Positions 44,321-54,106 are shown, counted from the stretch's first letter. The stretch is 64,000 nt of DNA from Marinobacter oulmenensis (GCF_014201735.1 NZ_JACHFE010000003.1:310001-374000), one strand, 5' to 3'. The notes: generated by a model not told the origin, from the letters alone. Made by a program: numbers and translations.

Positions 44321-45625
44321 TCAAGCGACGGCTTCGTTGGTGTTATTCGACCGCTCGCTCTGCATGGACGGTGGAAACTGGATATCCAGGTTTTCCACAG
44401 AGAGTTTGCCGGAGATCAGGCGGGGGAGAAGTTGGTTTCTGGTTTGTTCTAAAACAGAATTTTGTCTATTTAAGAACCCGATTTCGTTAAAAATCGGACG
44501 CACCAACTTGGTGAAATTATCCATGATCTCGACTGGTGGAACCCTAATTAAAAAAAATGAAAAGCAGTTCTCAGCCACTCTTTGCCGACCAGATGCTCCC
44601 ACCATGCTCTGCTCGGCATGAGTTCGGAAAGGCGGAAAGCTGCAGAGCAAGTATGTGTATTCAGGTGAGACCAATTTTCCTCGCATGACGATAAACTCTG
44701 TTGAACCCACAGCGACTTGGCCTTCTTCCAGTGACATAACAAAACCACGTTTACCATTTTCAAGGCATGGTGTGATACGTGGAAAAAGGGTGTCACCGTT
44801 TCTGAACTTCGAACCCGAATTGCCAGTCCGCCATTCCTGAGTTTCAAAATACATGGCATTAGTAGAGAGCGTATCCATTCCGACAAAAGGTTTCTCTTCG
44901 CCCTTGTCGATACGTTCCGTTGGATTAATTTCAATTGCTTCCGAAACTGGATTGAGAATCCAATCAACAGGTTGCCCCTTCTCAAACTTCGCCTCCTGCC
45001 ACCCCGGAAACCGGAACCGCACAAACCACTCGCGGTAGATTTCCTCGGCCATGTTTTCCAGCAGGGTAATGCGACGTTTGTTGTTTTCGATCAGGTCGTC
45101 GTAGGCTGCAACGATTGCAACGATCTTCTTTTGGGCATCGAAGTCTTCAGGGAATATCAGCGGCACTCGTTTCAAAATCTGGGTATTGAGATTGGGCATA
45201 GTCGCACCAATCGCCTGATTCTGAATCCAGCCGATAACCTCGGGCATTGAAAGATAGAGATGAAGATACTCTGGAAGGATTCGCGGATTCTCACCAAGGG
45301 AAAGTCGTAAGCAACCAGTGCCGCACAACCAACCTTCATTTTCAGACCTGATGATTGCCTGCCTTCCGATATCTCCTCGGCGGCCATAAACAATATCGCC
45401 AACTTCCAGCTTATGACGTTTCAAACGCTCCACATGCCCTTCAGAGACTCGGGCAACTCTGGTCTCGTCGATACGCCCATTTTTTATGTCAGCAGGCATC
45501 ACGACAGGGATGCCCGTTTCTGAGTAATCACTCTGATGTAGCTGCGAACCAAATGGGCCAGTCTGAATGATTCCACCACTGTCTTGGCAAACCTCGCCAA
45601 GTGTGTTGTCCACGAACTCTGTCAT
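44321..45625 (-). CDS. hsdS: Type I restriction specificity subunit S
   Basis: Protein of 434 aa with two target-recognition domains. TRD1 is at about 1-150, followed by a conserved helix QKKIVAIVAAYDDLIENNKRR; TRD2 is at about 220-375, followed by the second helix LEQTRNQLLPRLISGKL. The second half is markedly AT-rich compared with the first. Overlaps hsdM by four bases. It sets which DNA sequence is methylated and cut; the target cannot be read from sequence. Confidence 0.92.
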   Translation of the reverse strand: MTEFVDNTLGEVCQDSGGIIQTGPFGSQLHQSDYSETGIPVVMPADIKNGRIDETRVARVSEGHVERLKRHKLEVGDIVYGRRGDIGRQAIIRSENEGWLCGTGCLRLSLGENPRILPEYLHLYLSMPEVIGWIQNQAIGATMPNLNTQILKRVPLIFPEDFDAQKKIVAIVAAYDDLIENNKRRITLLENMAEEIYREWFVRFRFPGWQEAKFEKGQPVDWILNPVSEAIEINPTERIDKGEEKPFVGMDTLSTNAMYFETQEWRTGNSGSKFRNGDTLFPRITPCLENGKRGFVMSLEEGQVAVGSTEFIVMRGKLVSPEYTYLLCSFPPFRTHAEQSMVGASGRQRVAENCFSFFLIRVPPVEIMDNFTKLVRPIFNEIGFLNRQNSVLEQTRNQLLPRLISGKLSVENLDIQFPPSMQSERSNNTNEAVA

Positions 45626-47730
45626 GATTCACCCGTCAAAATCCGAAGGTTCAGCCGGATTGTTCTAGAAAGCTCGGCAGCTTCAGCATCGAGGTTCGTC
45701 AGCAACTCGTACGAATCAGATAGCTCTGAAAGAAACTCCTCCTCCGTCTTCCCATCCTCCTCAATCACAACCCCAACATACCGCCCCGGATTCAGGGAGT
45801 AATCCTGCTCTTTCACTTCCTCCGGTCTCGCCAGCTTGCACAGACCCGTTACATCCTCGTATTCGGCATTCGGAAAGCGCTCCTGCAGCCAGTGAATATA
45901 TTGGTAGTAGGCCTCGGCACTGCGAACCTCCTTATGCAACTCCTCCAGCGCCTCCTTCAGGCGACGGGCGTTGCGGTCGATGGCGATGCGTTTGCCGGCT
46001 TGTCTGGCTTCTTCGGCTCTGGCTTTTTCATGCTGACGCACCACTTTGTCCAGTTGCTTAAGGCCGGTGTGCAGTTGCTGGAAGAAGGGATCGAATGTCG
46101 CTCTCAGTGACTGCTGGGTGCGGTTGGCGGTTTCAATAGCTTCCGGGGTGCTCAGGTGCAGGTCCGCAGTTTGGGTGTAGGCATCGCTCGCCTGCTGCAG
46201 GGCTTTCAAGCCTTGCCACTGGCTGACCAGTTCGCCCACGGCCTGTTTGCCCTGGGTATCGTCCAATACGTCCAGCAACTGTTCACTGACCGACTCCACC
46301 TTTTCACGATTGGCCAGCAACTGTTCCATACCTTTGCGGAAGTAGCTGTCCACCAGCCGGATAAAGTCCGCACGCTTGCCTTTGTGGAGTTTGCTGATAA
46401 TGGCGATGTTCTGGACCTGTTCCTCGCTGAACTCCCGATGGGCCCGGTCGATCTGGGTGAAGATGTTGCGGGCATCAATAAACAGGATGCGGTCGTCCTG
46501 CTTGTTCTTATCGAAGAACCACAGGGTCGCGGGCAGGGTGACCGTGTAGAACATGTTGGACGGCAGGGTGAGCATGCCGTAGATCAGGTTGTTTTCAATC
46601 AGGGTCTGGCGAATGTCCGCCTCGCTGTGGCGGGCATCGGAGGCGGAGTTTGCCATCACCAGGGCCGCCCGGCCGCTGTCCGGGGTGTTGTCCTTCAGGG
46701 AGGTGGCGAACAGGTTGATCCACAGGTAATTGGCGTTGGGGACGGTTTCCTTGCCCTGTTCGCTGGCCTTGGCTTTGGTTTTCTTGCGGGGCAGGCCGTA
46801 GGTATTGAAACGGGGATCGTTCTCAACCGTTGCCAGGGGCACATCGTCCACGTTGAACGGTGGATTCGCCATGACAAAGTCGAACTGACCGACCTCTGCA
46901 AACGGTTTTTCACTGTAACTGTTTGCTTGCCGAACATCGCCACGAAGGCCGTTCACTGCCAGGTTCATTTTGGCCAGCTTGACGGTATCCAGGGTCTTCT
47001 CCTGGCCGTACACGTATAGTTGGTCTTCTTGGTGGGCTTCGCCCAACTCGTCCAGTTTTTTACGGTGCGCTTCCACAAACTGTTGGGATTGAACGAACAT
47101 GCCCCCCGATCCGCAGGCCGGGTCATACACCGTGCCGTGGTGGGGCTCGATGATGTCCACCATCAGTTTAACCACCGAGGTGGGCGTGAAAAACTCGCCG
47201 CCTTTCTGCCCCTCGCTTAGCGCGAACTTGCCAAGAAAATACTCGTAAATCTTGCCGAAGATGTCACCGCCGGCATCGATGGGGATGTCAGAAAAGGTTT
47301 TCAGTAATTCGGCCAGCAGTGTATTGCTGGTACGCGTCAGTGCGAAATACTCATCTTTCGGCAGAATGCCGTCCAACTCGGTTTTGTAGTCTTCGATGGC
47401 TTCCATGGCCTGTTTGATTTTCTTGGCCAGATCCTCACTTTCCGGCAGATTCAGCAGGTAGCTGTATCGGGCATGATCCGGCAGGTAAAAGCCGCATTTC
47501 TGAATCGCGATTTCAGAGAGTGGCTTTTCTCGACGGCTGCCCTTTAAAGCCGCGAACTCTTGGGTGATCTCAGTCTCGGCGAGCTGGTATTTGTTGTCAG
47601 CAAATTTCAGGAAGATCAGCCCGAGTACCGGCGTGGCATATTCGCTGGACTTGAGATCGGAGTTGGCCCGCAGGTTATCGGCTGCGGACCAGAGATCGTC
47701 TTCAAGTTGTTTGAGCTGTTCGGCATTCAT
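45622..47730 (-). CDS. hsdM: Type I restriction methyltransferase subunit M
   Basis: N6-adenine methyltransferase of 702 aa. N-terminal HsdM domain (LEDDLWSAADNLRAN), SAM motif DPACGSGGMFVQS (about residue 195), catalytic NPPF in FVMANPPFNVDD (about 285). The C-terminal 200 residues are a long helical extension with coiled-coil character, making it larger than EcoKI-type M subunits. ATG 47730 is preceded by AGGAGA at slightly long spacing. The open frame continues upstream to 48207, but that part lies opposite the SprT-like gene and is not homologous. First gene of the island. Confidence 0.92.
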   Translation of the reverse strand: MNAEQLKQLEDDLWSAADNLRANSDLKSSEYATPVLGLIFLKFADNKYQLAETEITQEFAALKGSRREKPLSEIAIQKCGFYLPDHARYSYLLNLPESEDLAKKIKQAMEAIEDYKTELDGILPKDEYFALTRTSNTLLAELLKTFSDIPIDAGGDIFGKIYEYFLGKFALSEGQKGGEFFTPTSVVKLMVDIIEPHHGTVYDPACGSGGMFVQSQQFVEAHRKKLDELGEAHQEDQLYVYGQEKTLDTVKLAKMNLAVNGLRGDVRQANSYSEKPFAEVGQFDFVMANPPFNVDDVPLATVENDPRFNTYGLPRKKTKAKASEQGKETVPNANYLWINLFATSLKDNTPDSGRAALVMANSASDARHSEADIRQTLIENNLIYGMLTLPSNMFYTVTLPATLWFFDKNKQDDRILFIDARNIFTQIDRAHREFSEEQVQNIAIISKLHKGKRADFIRLVDSYFRKGMEQLLANREKVESVSEQLLDVLDDTQGKQAVGELVSQWQGLKALQQASDAYTQTADLHLSTPEAIETANRTQQSLRATFDPFFQQLHTGLKQLDKVVRQHEKARAEEARQAGKRIAIDRNARRLKEALEELHKEVRSAEAYYQYIHWLQERFPNAEYEDVTGLCKLARPEEVKEQDYSLNPGRYVGVVIEEDGKTEEEFLSELSDSYELLTNLDAEAAELSRTIRLNLRILTGES

Positions 47731-47874
47731 GGTGGGAAAGTGTCTCCTGAAACAACCACTACACAAAATGTGGAGAGACTCTAAACAAGTCTGGCCAGGC
47801 GGGCCATAGTAAATTACAAATTCTGAAGGTAGGCTTCTCAGCATGCATTCCGACTCACGATCCACTACCGCCTG

Positions 47875-48567
47875 ATGCCCGAACCAGATCTGAACCGACA
47901 ACTTGGCGAGCTGATGTGCCGCGCCACCCTGGACGCCCTCTGGCCGACCGAAGCCGGCAGTATGGGTCGACGACCACCCCGCCTGCAGTGTCGGGTGGGC
48001 TCCGGGCAGGCCACCTACCACCGCTACAGTCCCGGCCAGCGGCTGCATGTCATTACCTATGGTGTCCGCATGATCGCGGCCAAGCAGAACCCGGAAACCG
48101 CCATGGGCTGGCTCTCGACCAGGGAAATTCGCAACCGGGAGTATTTTGATGGCGAGCTCAGCACACTGAACCTGCTGGCCCATACCTGTTGCCACGAATT
48201 CGCCCACCTGCTACAGCAACGCGCCGGCAGGCGCACCCATGGTTCCGTCCACAACCGGTATTTCTACGACCTGCTGGACCAGCTTCATGCCGACGGCAGG
48301 GCCGGCGCGCTCCGCCGGCACCTGGCTTCCCGGAGTTCCGCCCTGGGCCTGCCGGCTCTGGATACGCCATTCGCCCTGCCTGACAACGCCGAACTGGCCG
48401 GTCGCTGGCAGGTAGGCGATGAGGTCACGTTCGGGGAAGGGCCACGGCAGCGTCAGGGCCGTATTCTCCGGGTCAACCGCAAGAGCTGTACGGTGCAGGG
48501 CACTGGCCGGTCCGCGGGCAGCCGCTACCGGGTACCACTGCCACTGCTCAGCCCTGCGGCCGCCTGA
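47875..48567 (+). CDS. SprT-like zinc metallopeptidase domain protein
   Basis: Protein of 230 aa. The zinc site HEFAH is in CCHEFAHLLQQ (about residue 105), followed by THGSVHNRYFYDLL, which can supply the third ligand. The SprT-like family includes proteases that act on DNA-protein crosslinks (Spartan), but bacterial members are little studied. The C-terminal 70 residues hold a small beta-rich domain with VGDEVTFGEG. Divergent from hsdM and ending immediately before the convergent TM2 gene. Confidence 0.8.
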   Translation: MPEPDLNRQLGELMCRATLDALWPTEAGSMGRRPPRLQCRVGSGQATYHRYSPGQRLHVITYGVRMIAAKQNPETAMGWLSTREIRNREYFDGELSTLNLLAHTCCHEFAHLLQQRAGRRTHGSVHNRYFYDLLDQLHADGRAGALRRHLASRSSALGLPALDTPFALPDNAELAGRWQVGDEVTFGEGPRQRQGRILRVNRKSCTVQGTGRSAGSRYRVPLPLLSPAAA

Positions 48568-48975
48568 TCAGCGCAGCAGGCGCTGCTGGTTGCGGATGGA
48601 CACCTGCTCGTTCAGGGTCCAGAAATCGTAGAGCACGCCAATCATGAACAGGCCGCCGGTAAACAGGTAGATCACCCCGGTGATCCATTTGCCCATATAC
48701 ATCCGGTGAACCCCGAAGACACCCAGGAAGGTCAGCAGTAGCCAGGCGATGTTGTAATCGGTTTCCCCCGCCTGGAAACGCAGGTCCGCCTCGCGGTCCA
48801 TGGCCGGAATCAGGAAGAAATCCACAATCCAGCCAACAAAAAACAGCCCCAGGGTGAAGAACCAGATGGTGCCGGTGACCGGTTTGCCGTAGTAAAACCG
48901 GTGTGAGCCCAGAAATCCGAAGATCCAGAGCAGATAGCCAAAAATCTTGCTATGGGTGTTGCTGCGTTCAATCAT
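48568..48975 (-). CDS. Tandem TM2-domain membrane protein
   Basis: Protein of 135 aa with two TM2-like units, each made of a conserved FLGSHRFYYGK or FGVHRMYMGK motif followed by hydrophobic helices. The first unit is at about 10-55 and the second at about 70-120. ATG 48975 (MIERSNTHSK) is chosen; the open frame extends to 49047 without a ribosome site. Function of bacterial TM2 proteins is not known. Confidence 0.8.
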   Translation of the reverse strand: MIERSNTHSKIFGYLLWIFGFLGSHRFYYGKPVTGTIWFFTLGLFFVGWIVDFFLIPAMDREADLRFQAGETDYNIAWLLLTFLGVFGVHRMYMGKWITGVIYLFTGGLFMIGVLYDFWTLNEQVSIRNQQRLLR

Positions 48976-49062
48976 CTCGTGTTCCGTCCCGCCAGTGTTT
49001 GGTGATGCATCTGTCGTGTTAATGGGGACAGCAACACCGGGACCCAACCCTGTGAAGAAACC

Positions 49063-49860
49063 TTAATCAGCCGTTCTCTGGTCTGGCGCTTCAATCCCCG
49101 ACATCACCACCTCCCCCCGTTGCCAGAGCCGCCACTCACCCGGTTCATAGATATCCCAGGTCTCGTCGGTGGTGAGCGGTTCGGTGACGATCACACTGAC
49201 CACGTCGTCCGGGGTGGTCTCGGATTCAAAGTCCACGGTCACGTCCGCATCCCTGAGGCGTGCCGGCCCGAACGGGGCCCGCCGGGTAATGCTGGCCATC
49301 TTGGTGGTGCAGTAGGTGAACAGCCAGTCACCGTTGCTCAGCAGCAGGTTGAACACCCCCTGCGCGGCATAGCCCCGGGACAGGCGAACCAGTTGGCTGA
49401 CCATGGTCTCCATGGCGGCATCCCGGGGGCAGTTTGTCCTCAGGTGGTTGAGTATGTCGCAGAACAGCGCTTCGCTGTCGGTGGTGCCGACGGGCTCATA
49501 GAAACCGTCAGACGGCCGGAAATGATTCAACTGGCCGTTATGGGCAAAGACCCAGTAGCGACCCCAGAGTTCGCGCATGAACGGATGGGTATTGGCCAGA
49601 CAGATATCCCCGACATTGGCCTGACGAATATGGCAGATCGCCACTTCGCTCTTGATCGGGTGGGTCTGCACCACCTCGGCAATCCGTGAGCTGGCACTGG
49701 CATCGGCATCATGGAAACAGCGCACGCCCCGGCCTTCGTAAAAGGCCACCCCCCAGCCGTCCTTGTGGGGGCCGGTGTCGCCACCCCGGCGGGTGAGACC
49801 GGTGAAACTGAAACACAGGTCCGTAGGCGTGTTGGCGCTCATCGCCAGCAGTTCACACAT
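49063..49860 (-). CDS. Class II glutamine amidotransferase (YafJ-like)
   Basis: Protein of 265 aa. The N-terminal Cys2 (MCELLAMSAN) is the expected catalytic nucleophile; DGWGVAFYEG, ICHIRQANVG and NTHPF, AHNGQLN are Gln-binding motifs of the Ntn fold. No synthase domain is attached, so the nitrogen acceptor is unknown. The stop is 28 bases before the YfbR-like gene end region, and it reads on the same strand as that gene. Confidence 0.88.
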   Translation of the reverse strand: MCELLAMSANTPTDLCFSFTGLTRRGGDTGPHKDGWGVAFYEGRGVRCFHDADASASSRIAEVVQTHPIKSEVAICHIRQANVGDICLANTHPFMRELWGRYWVFAHNGQLNHFRPSDGFYEPVGTTDSEALFCDILNHLRTNCPRDAAMETMVSQLVRLSRGYAAQGVFNLLLSNGDWLFTYCTTKMASITRRAPFGPARLRDADVTVDFESETTPDDVVSVIVTEPLTTDETWDIYEPGEWRLWQRGEVVMSGIEAPDQRTAD

Positions 49861-49888
49861 TCACTTGGGCTCCGCGTTGTTCTCTGAA

Positions 49889-50509
49889 TCAGTCCAGCAG
49901 GTTATCCAGTGGCTGCTCGTATCCGGGGGCAAATACCTCCATGAAGTAGCGAACCTCCGACAGGTCCTCGGATTCCAGGCGGCTGCGAATCTGCGCTTCC
50001 GCCGGCGCAAACTCCGGATTGCCGGCCCGCAGCTCGGCCCGGCACTTGAGCCAGGCGGACAGGCGGTCGGCCGCCTTGATCAACTCCTGTTCCTCGGGTG
50101 CCAGCCGGGACTCCTGGACATAGGGGCTGAAGGAACCCCGCAACTCCTCCGGGAGCAGCGCCAACAGCTCCTCTTCCGCCTTGTGTTCAATGTCGCCGAA
50201 GGCTTCACGCATGACTCGGGAATGATACTTGACCGGTGTCGGCATATCCCCGGTAATCACTTCGGTGGCGTCATGGTAGAGCGCAGCGGCGGCGATGCGG
50301 TCCGCATTCACACGGCGCTGACCGTCCCGGTTGCGGATCAGCGCCAGGGCATGGGCAATGGTGGCCACCTCCCAGGAATGAGTGGCGACATTCTCCTCAA
50401 TGGCATTGCGCATCAGGCCCCAGCGCTTGATCCAGCGCAGCCGCGAGATATAGGCAAAAAAGTGACTGGCCAGGCGCTTGCCCGGCCGGTTTTCACCGTC
50501 ACCGGACAT
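49889..50509 (-). CDS. HD-domain 5'-deoxynucleotidase (YfbR-like)
   Basis: Protein of 206 aa with HD-superfamily residues: THSWEVATIAHAL, YHDATEVITGDMPTPVK, and AADRLSAWLKC. Homologues dephosphorylate deoxynucleoside 5'-monophosphates. Starts one base inside the stop of the DUF748 gene (TGATG), so translation is coupled. The name yfbR is not assigned firmly. Confidence 0.88.
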   Translation of the reverse strand: MSGDGENRPGKRLASHFFAYISRLRWIKRWGLMRNAIEENVATHSWEVATIAHALALIRNRDGQRRVNADRIAAAALYHDATEVITGDMPTPVKYHSRVMREAFGDIEHKAEEELLALLPEELRGSFSPYVQESRLAPEEQELIKAADRLSAWLKCRAELRAGNPEFAPAEAQIRSRLESEDLSEVRYFMEVFAPGYEQPLDNLLD

Positions 50510-53319
50510 CAGCGTACATCCAGATTGAAGGGCACCACCACCGAGGACTGGCCCGTGGTTCCGGCATCCCGGCTGATATCCAGCAGGAACACCTGATCCG
50601 ACGGCACACCGTGGGTCTGCTCCAGAATACGCCGGACTTCCAGGGCGCGGCGGTTGGCCAGTTGCCCCAGCGCTTCCGGCGGCAGGTTGCGGTCACCGGC
50701 CAGGTAGGCCTGACGGGCCTGCTCCCAGGCGTCACCGGTGGTGGCTTCGCCCTGGGCCTCCATCTGCTCCTTCAGCAGGGCCAGACCATCGGCTTCGGGG
50801 GCGAAGGCGCCGCGGATATCGAGCATCAGTTCCGGGCGTTCCTTGAGGGCGTCGGCCAGCACCGAAAGCTTGCTGGCCTCTTCTTCGCTCAGCGCCGTGG
50901 TTCCCGGCTGGAATGCCACATAGCCCAGTTCCTCACTGTTAAACCCGGCAAGGTCGGCAATCGAGCCGAGCATGGTGAACGGCGAGGCAGCCGCCTTCGC
51001 CAGCAGGTTCACAAAGGCCCGCATGACCACCTGTCCGACACTGAATTCGGGGTTCGCCAGATCCCCCTCGACGGGCAGGTTCACCTCGATCACGCCCTGG
51101 CGGTCGGTCAGCAGGGCCAGACCCAGCTTGACCGGGGCACTGACTGCCTGGTCGCTCTGGACCGACTGCCCCAGTTGCATCTGGTCCAGCACCACCAGAT
51201 TGGAAGCATCCAGCCGGGTGCCGGTGATCTGGTAGTCCAGGTCCAGGCGCATCTTGCCACTGTCCACCGCATACCCCAGATAGCGCCCAAAGTAGGGGGA
51301 CAACACCGGCAATGACAGGTTTTCCATGGTCAGTTTCAGGTCGCTGGGCTCCTCGGTCCCCAGGGCTCCGAGCGTACCCCGGAACTCCACAGGCGCGACA
51401 CCGGAGAGTTCGCCTCTCAGGTTGACCCGCCCCTGCTGGGGCGGCACGTTGCTGACGCCGGTCACCGATCCGTTCAGCGCATCGAAGGTGGTACTGAAGG
51501 GCGGTTCCAGGGTCCGGTCGGTATACGAGACAGCACCATCCTGGATCTGCAGGTCGCCAATGCGGAAGATAAAGCCGGGCTGTGCCTGAGCGTCGCCGGC
51601 TGCGGCCGGTTCTGTTGCTTCTGCCGTTGCAGGCGCCGGGGCTCCGGCAACCCGCTGTACGTTATGCAGGCCACTGGTTGCCCGCACAATGGTGGCGCTC
51701 GGGCTGGCAACGGTCACCGTGCCGATCTCCAGCCGCGGCGGATAGACATTGTATTCGACCGGCGTCAGACGCAGGCTCTGCCAGGACATCAGCGGGCCGT
51801 CGTCATCCGGCAGGCGCACATCCAGATCGGTGATTTGAGCTGTGCCACTGAAGGTGCCGGTCATGGGATCGTTCTGGTCATCCAGGTCCAGGTTGCCATC
51901 GAAGGACAGCTGGCCGTCGCGCACCTCAAGATTGGCGCCCTGCTGGAGATAGGGCTGTGCAACCGACAGCAGGATACCCGACCCGGACAAGGCGCCTTCA
52001 AAGGTAAACGGTGCTGGCGTCAGTTGGCCATTGGCCTGCAACCGGCCGCCACTGGCCACATCGGAGGACAACTGGTACAGCACCGGCTCCTGCAAGCGGT
52101 CCGAGAGTCCCGTCAGGGTGGCGTTCAGTCCGGTCAGTTCAAACTCCGCCGGCGTGGCCGGTACCTGATCCCGCCAGCGCAGGCCGCTGTCTGTGAATTC
52201 CACGGCCTGAACCGACCACCGGAAGGGCGTACCGGCGGGGCTGTCCGGGGCATCGCCAGCCGCTTCGGAAGCCGGCAGGGAAGACACCCAGTCAATGCGC
52301 CCTTCGGCATCGCGCCGGGCAGCAACCATCAGCTGGTCCAGGGACACCATGCCCACCGTGGCCACTCGCCCGGCCAGATCAAAGCCAAGGCCTTCCACAC
52401 GAATCTCACCGGCACTCAGGGCCGGCTCGTCATCGGACTCGCTCAGAGCCAGGACCGGCTCTTTCAGTGACACCCGGCCTTCGGTGGTCACCAGATCGAA
52501 ACCGCCACTGGCCGAAATCCGGTAGCGGGATTCCACGGTCAGCGAGCCTTCCCGGAGTTGCCACGGCAAGACCGGCTCCAGAAAATGGGACAGGGTCTGG
52601 CGGTCGATATCCGCCAGCCTGATGTGCCCCTGGGAATAGAAGGGCGCGATGTTCAACTCCCCTTCCCATTCGACCGTCTGGTCGCCGGAGGTCGCGTTGA
52701 TGGAATAGTTGCTGGGCCCCTGATCGTCGGCCTGACGCCAGGTGGCCAGATCGTTAAGAGTCAGATCCAGGGGACTGAAATGGAACTCCGCCACCTCGCC
52801 CCGGCTGAAATCCCGGAACAGGAGTTCACCATCTTCGATGGCGACACGTTGGAAATACAACTGCGGCGCTGCGGAAGCCTCGTCGGTTGCATCCGGGTCG
52901 GGTTCTTCTGCGGGCGGATTGGCCGCCTGCCAGTCCCGGGCGTAATTGACCGAGTAATCCTCCAGCAGGTCGACGCGGATGTGCGGCGCGTTCAGCTGGA
53001 TATCCTCAAAACCGACCACCCCGGTCAAAAGCTGGAAAAAACTCAGGTTTACCCGCAGGCGGTCAAAGGCCAGTACCGGCTCATCCGCCCCGTCCCGGGC
53101 TTCAAAGCCATTGACATCCAACTCCAGTGAAAACGGATTGAAGGCGACCCCGGCAACCCCGGCCTGCCAGCCCATGCGCTGCTCCAGCTGTTCCGGTACC
53201 GACTTCTCAAGCCACCAGGGCAGAACCAGAAACCCGGCCAGCGTGTATAACACCAGAAGTACTGCAAACCCGATCGCCAGATTCCGCGCCAGGTGACTCT
53301 CCGCCTTTGTCCTGCCCAC
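50509..53319 (-). CDS. DUF748 / AsmA-like envelope protein
   Basis: Protein of 936 aa. One N-terminal membrane anchor at about 14-36, then a long periplasmic beta-rich region with AsmA-type repeats (FNPFSLELDVNGFEARDG, FNLDV), typical of DUF748 proteins that may help move lipids to the outer membrane. The C-terminal part has LPPEALGQLANRRALEVRRI, resembling the OmpA-like end of the family. The start is GTG 53319 with GGGAG six bases upstream. Co-transcribed with the nucleotidase gene. Confidence 0.85.
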   Translation of the reverse strand: MGRTKAESHLARNLAIGFAVLLVLYTLAGFLVLPWWLEKSVPEQLEQRMGWQAGVAGVAFNPFSLELDVNGFEARDGADEPVLAFDRLRVNLSFFQLLTGVVGFEDIQLNAPHIRVDLLEDYSVNYARDWQAANPPAEEPDPDATDEASAAPQLYFQRVAIEDGELLFRDFSRGEVAEFHFSPLDLTLNDLATWRQADDQGPSNYSINATSGDQTVEWEGELNIAPFYSQGHIRLADIDRQTLSHFLEPVLPWQLREGSLTVESRYRISASGGFDLVTTEGRVSLKEPVLALSESDDEPALSAGEIRVEGLGFDLAGRVATVGMVSLDQLMVAARRDAEGRIDWVSSLPASEAAGDAPDSPAGTPFRWSVQAVEFTDSGLRWRDQVPATPAEFELTGLNATLTGLSDRLQEPVLYQLSSDVASGGRLQANGQLTPAPFTFEGALSGSGILLSVAQPYLQQGANLEVRDGQLSFDGNLDLDDQNDPMTGTFSGTAQITDLDVRLPDDDGPLMSWQSLRLTPVEYNVYPPRLEIGTVTVASPSATIVRATSGLHNVQRVAGAPAPATAEATEPAAAGDAQAQPGFIFRIGDLQIQDGAVSYTDRTLEPPFSTTFDALNGSVTGVSNVPPQQGRVNLRGELSGVAPVEFRGTLGALGTEEPSDLKLTMENLSLPVLSPYFGRYLGYAVDSGKMRLDLDYQITGTRLDASNLVVLDQMQLGQSVQSDQAVSAPVKLGLALLTDRQGVIEVNLPVEGDLANPEFSVGQVVMRAFVNLLAKAAASPFTMLGSIADLAGFNSEELGYVAFQPGTTALSEEEASKLSVLADALKERPELMLDIRGAFAPEADGLALLKEQMEAQGEATTGDAWEQARQAYLAGDRNLPPEALGQLANRRALEVRRILEQTHGVPSDQVFLLDISRDAGTTGQSSVVVPFNLDVR

Positions 53320-53470
53320 AGGCCACTCCCGCTTTCAAGATGGATGATCCATCCTGCAAGCATAGCGCCCGGGGGTGCAATTTGTCAGCCGGGCCTGACA
53401 GGAACCGGCGAACCCGATATGCTCCGCTGACGTATCATTTCGTGAGTTCCCCCAATCGGAGAGTGGCAGT
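53320..53470. other. Divergent intergenic region, nothing specific seen
   Basis: The 151 bases between the DUF748 gene and pdxH must carry two promoters, but I could not identify convincing -10/-35 pairs. No RNA or ORF was recognised. Confidence 0.4.
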
Positions 53471-54106
53471 ATGGATATCGGCGAGATGCGTCGGGATTTC
53501 GAAAGTGAGGGCCTGGATCGGGACGCCCTCAGTGACGACCCTGTGCAGCAGTTCCAGACCTGGTTTGAACAGGCCCGGGACGGCGGCATTCTGGAGCCCA
53601 ACGCCATGTCCCTGGCCACCACCGGATCCGATGGGCTACCGGACCTGCGCACGGTGCTGCTGAAATACTTCGATGCCAGTGGCTTCGTGTTCTATACCAA
53701 CTACGGCAGCCGCAAGGCCCGGGAAATCGAGGAGAACCCCAAGGCCGCCCTGTTATTCCCATGGATTGCCCTGAACCGCCAGGTACGCATCCAGGGCGCC
53801 GTGGAAAAGGTCAGCAAATCCGAGTCACTGCGCTATTTCTCTTCCCGCCCGCGGGGCAGCCAGATCGGTGCCTGGGTCTCCGAGCAGAGCCACGTGATCA
53901 CCTCCCGCGGGCTGCTGGAACAGAAGGTGGCGGAAATGAAACGCAAGTTCAGTAACGGCGAAATTCCCCTGCCCAGCTTCTGGGGTGGCTACCGGGTGGT
54001 GCCGGAGCGCATCGAATTCTGGCAGGGCCGGCCCAGCCGCCTGCACGACCGCTTCGAGTACGTAAGGAGCTACGATGGCTGGAGCATCCAGCGACTCCAA
54101 CCCTGA
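53471..54106 (+). CDS. pdxH: Pyridoxine/pyridoxamine 5'-phosphate oxidase
   Basis: FMN enzyme of 211 aa that makes pyridoxal 5'-phosphate, the cofactor used by several enzymes in this window. Family motifs: NAMSLATTGSDGLPDLRTVL, YTNYGSRKAREIEENP, SRPRGSQIGAWVSEQS and FWQGRPSRLHDRFEY at the C-terminus. ATG 53471 has GGAGAG upstream. Overlaps the phosphopantetheinyl transferase gene by 32 bases. Confidence 0.95.
   Translation: MDIGEMRRDFESEGLDRDALSDDPVQQFQTWFEQARDGGILEPNAMSLATTGSDGLPDLRTVLLKYFDASGFVFYTNYGSRKAREIEENPKAALLFPWIALNRQVRIQGAVEKVSKSESLRYFSSRPRGSQIGAWVSEQSHVITSRGLLEQKVAEMKRKFSNGEIPLPSFWGGYRVVPERIEFWQGRPSRLHDRFEYVRSYDGWSIQRLQP

Larger units (their letters stand above)
39431..47730 (-). 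other. Defence island: type I restriction-modification with embedded AbiE pair
   Basis: Five minus-strand genes in the order hsdM, hsdS, abiEi, abiEii, hsdR. The G+C is visibly lower than in the flanks, especially in hsdS, which suggests horizontal origin. The island abuts tonB with six bases between stops on one side and a divergent SprT-like gene on the other. No integrase, att repeat or IS was seen. Confidence 0.75.

Noticed and set aside
39431..47730. Island considered as a prophage or integrative element
   Set aside because: No integrase, recombinase, structural phage gene or attachment repeat could be seen at the borders.
47731..48207. N-terminal extension of hsdM
   Set aside because: Overlaps the SprT-like gene in antisense and lacks HsdM homology; ATG 47730 fits the family start.
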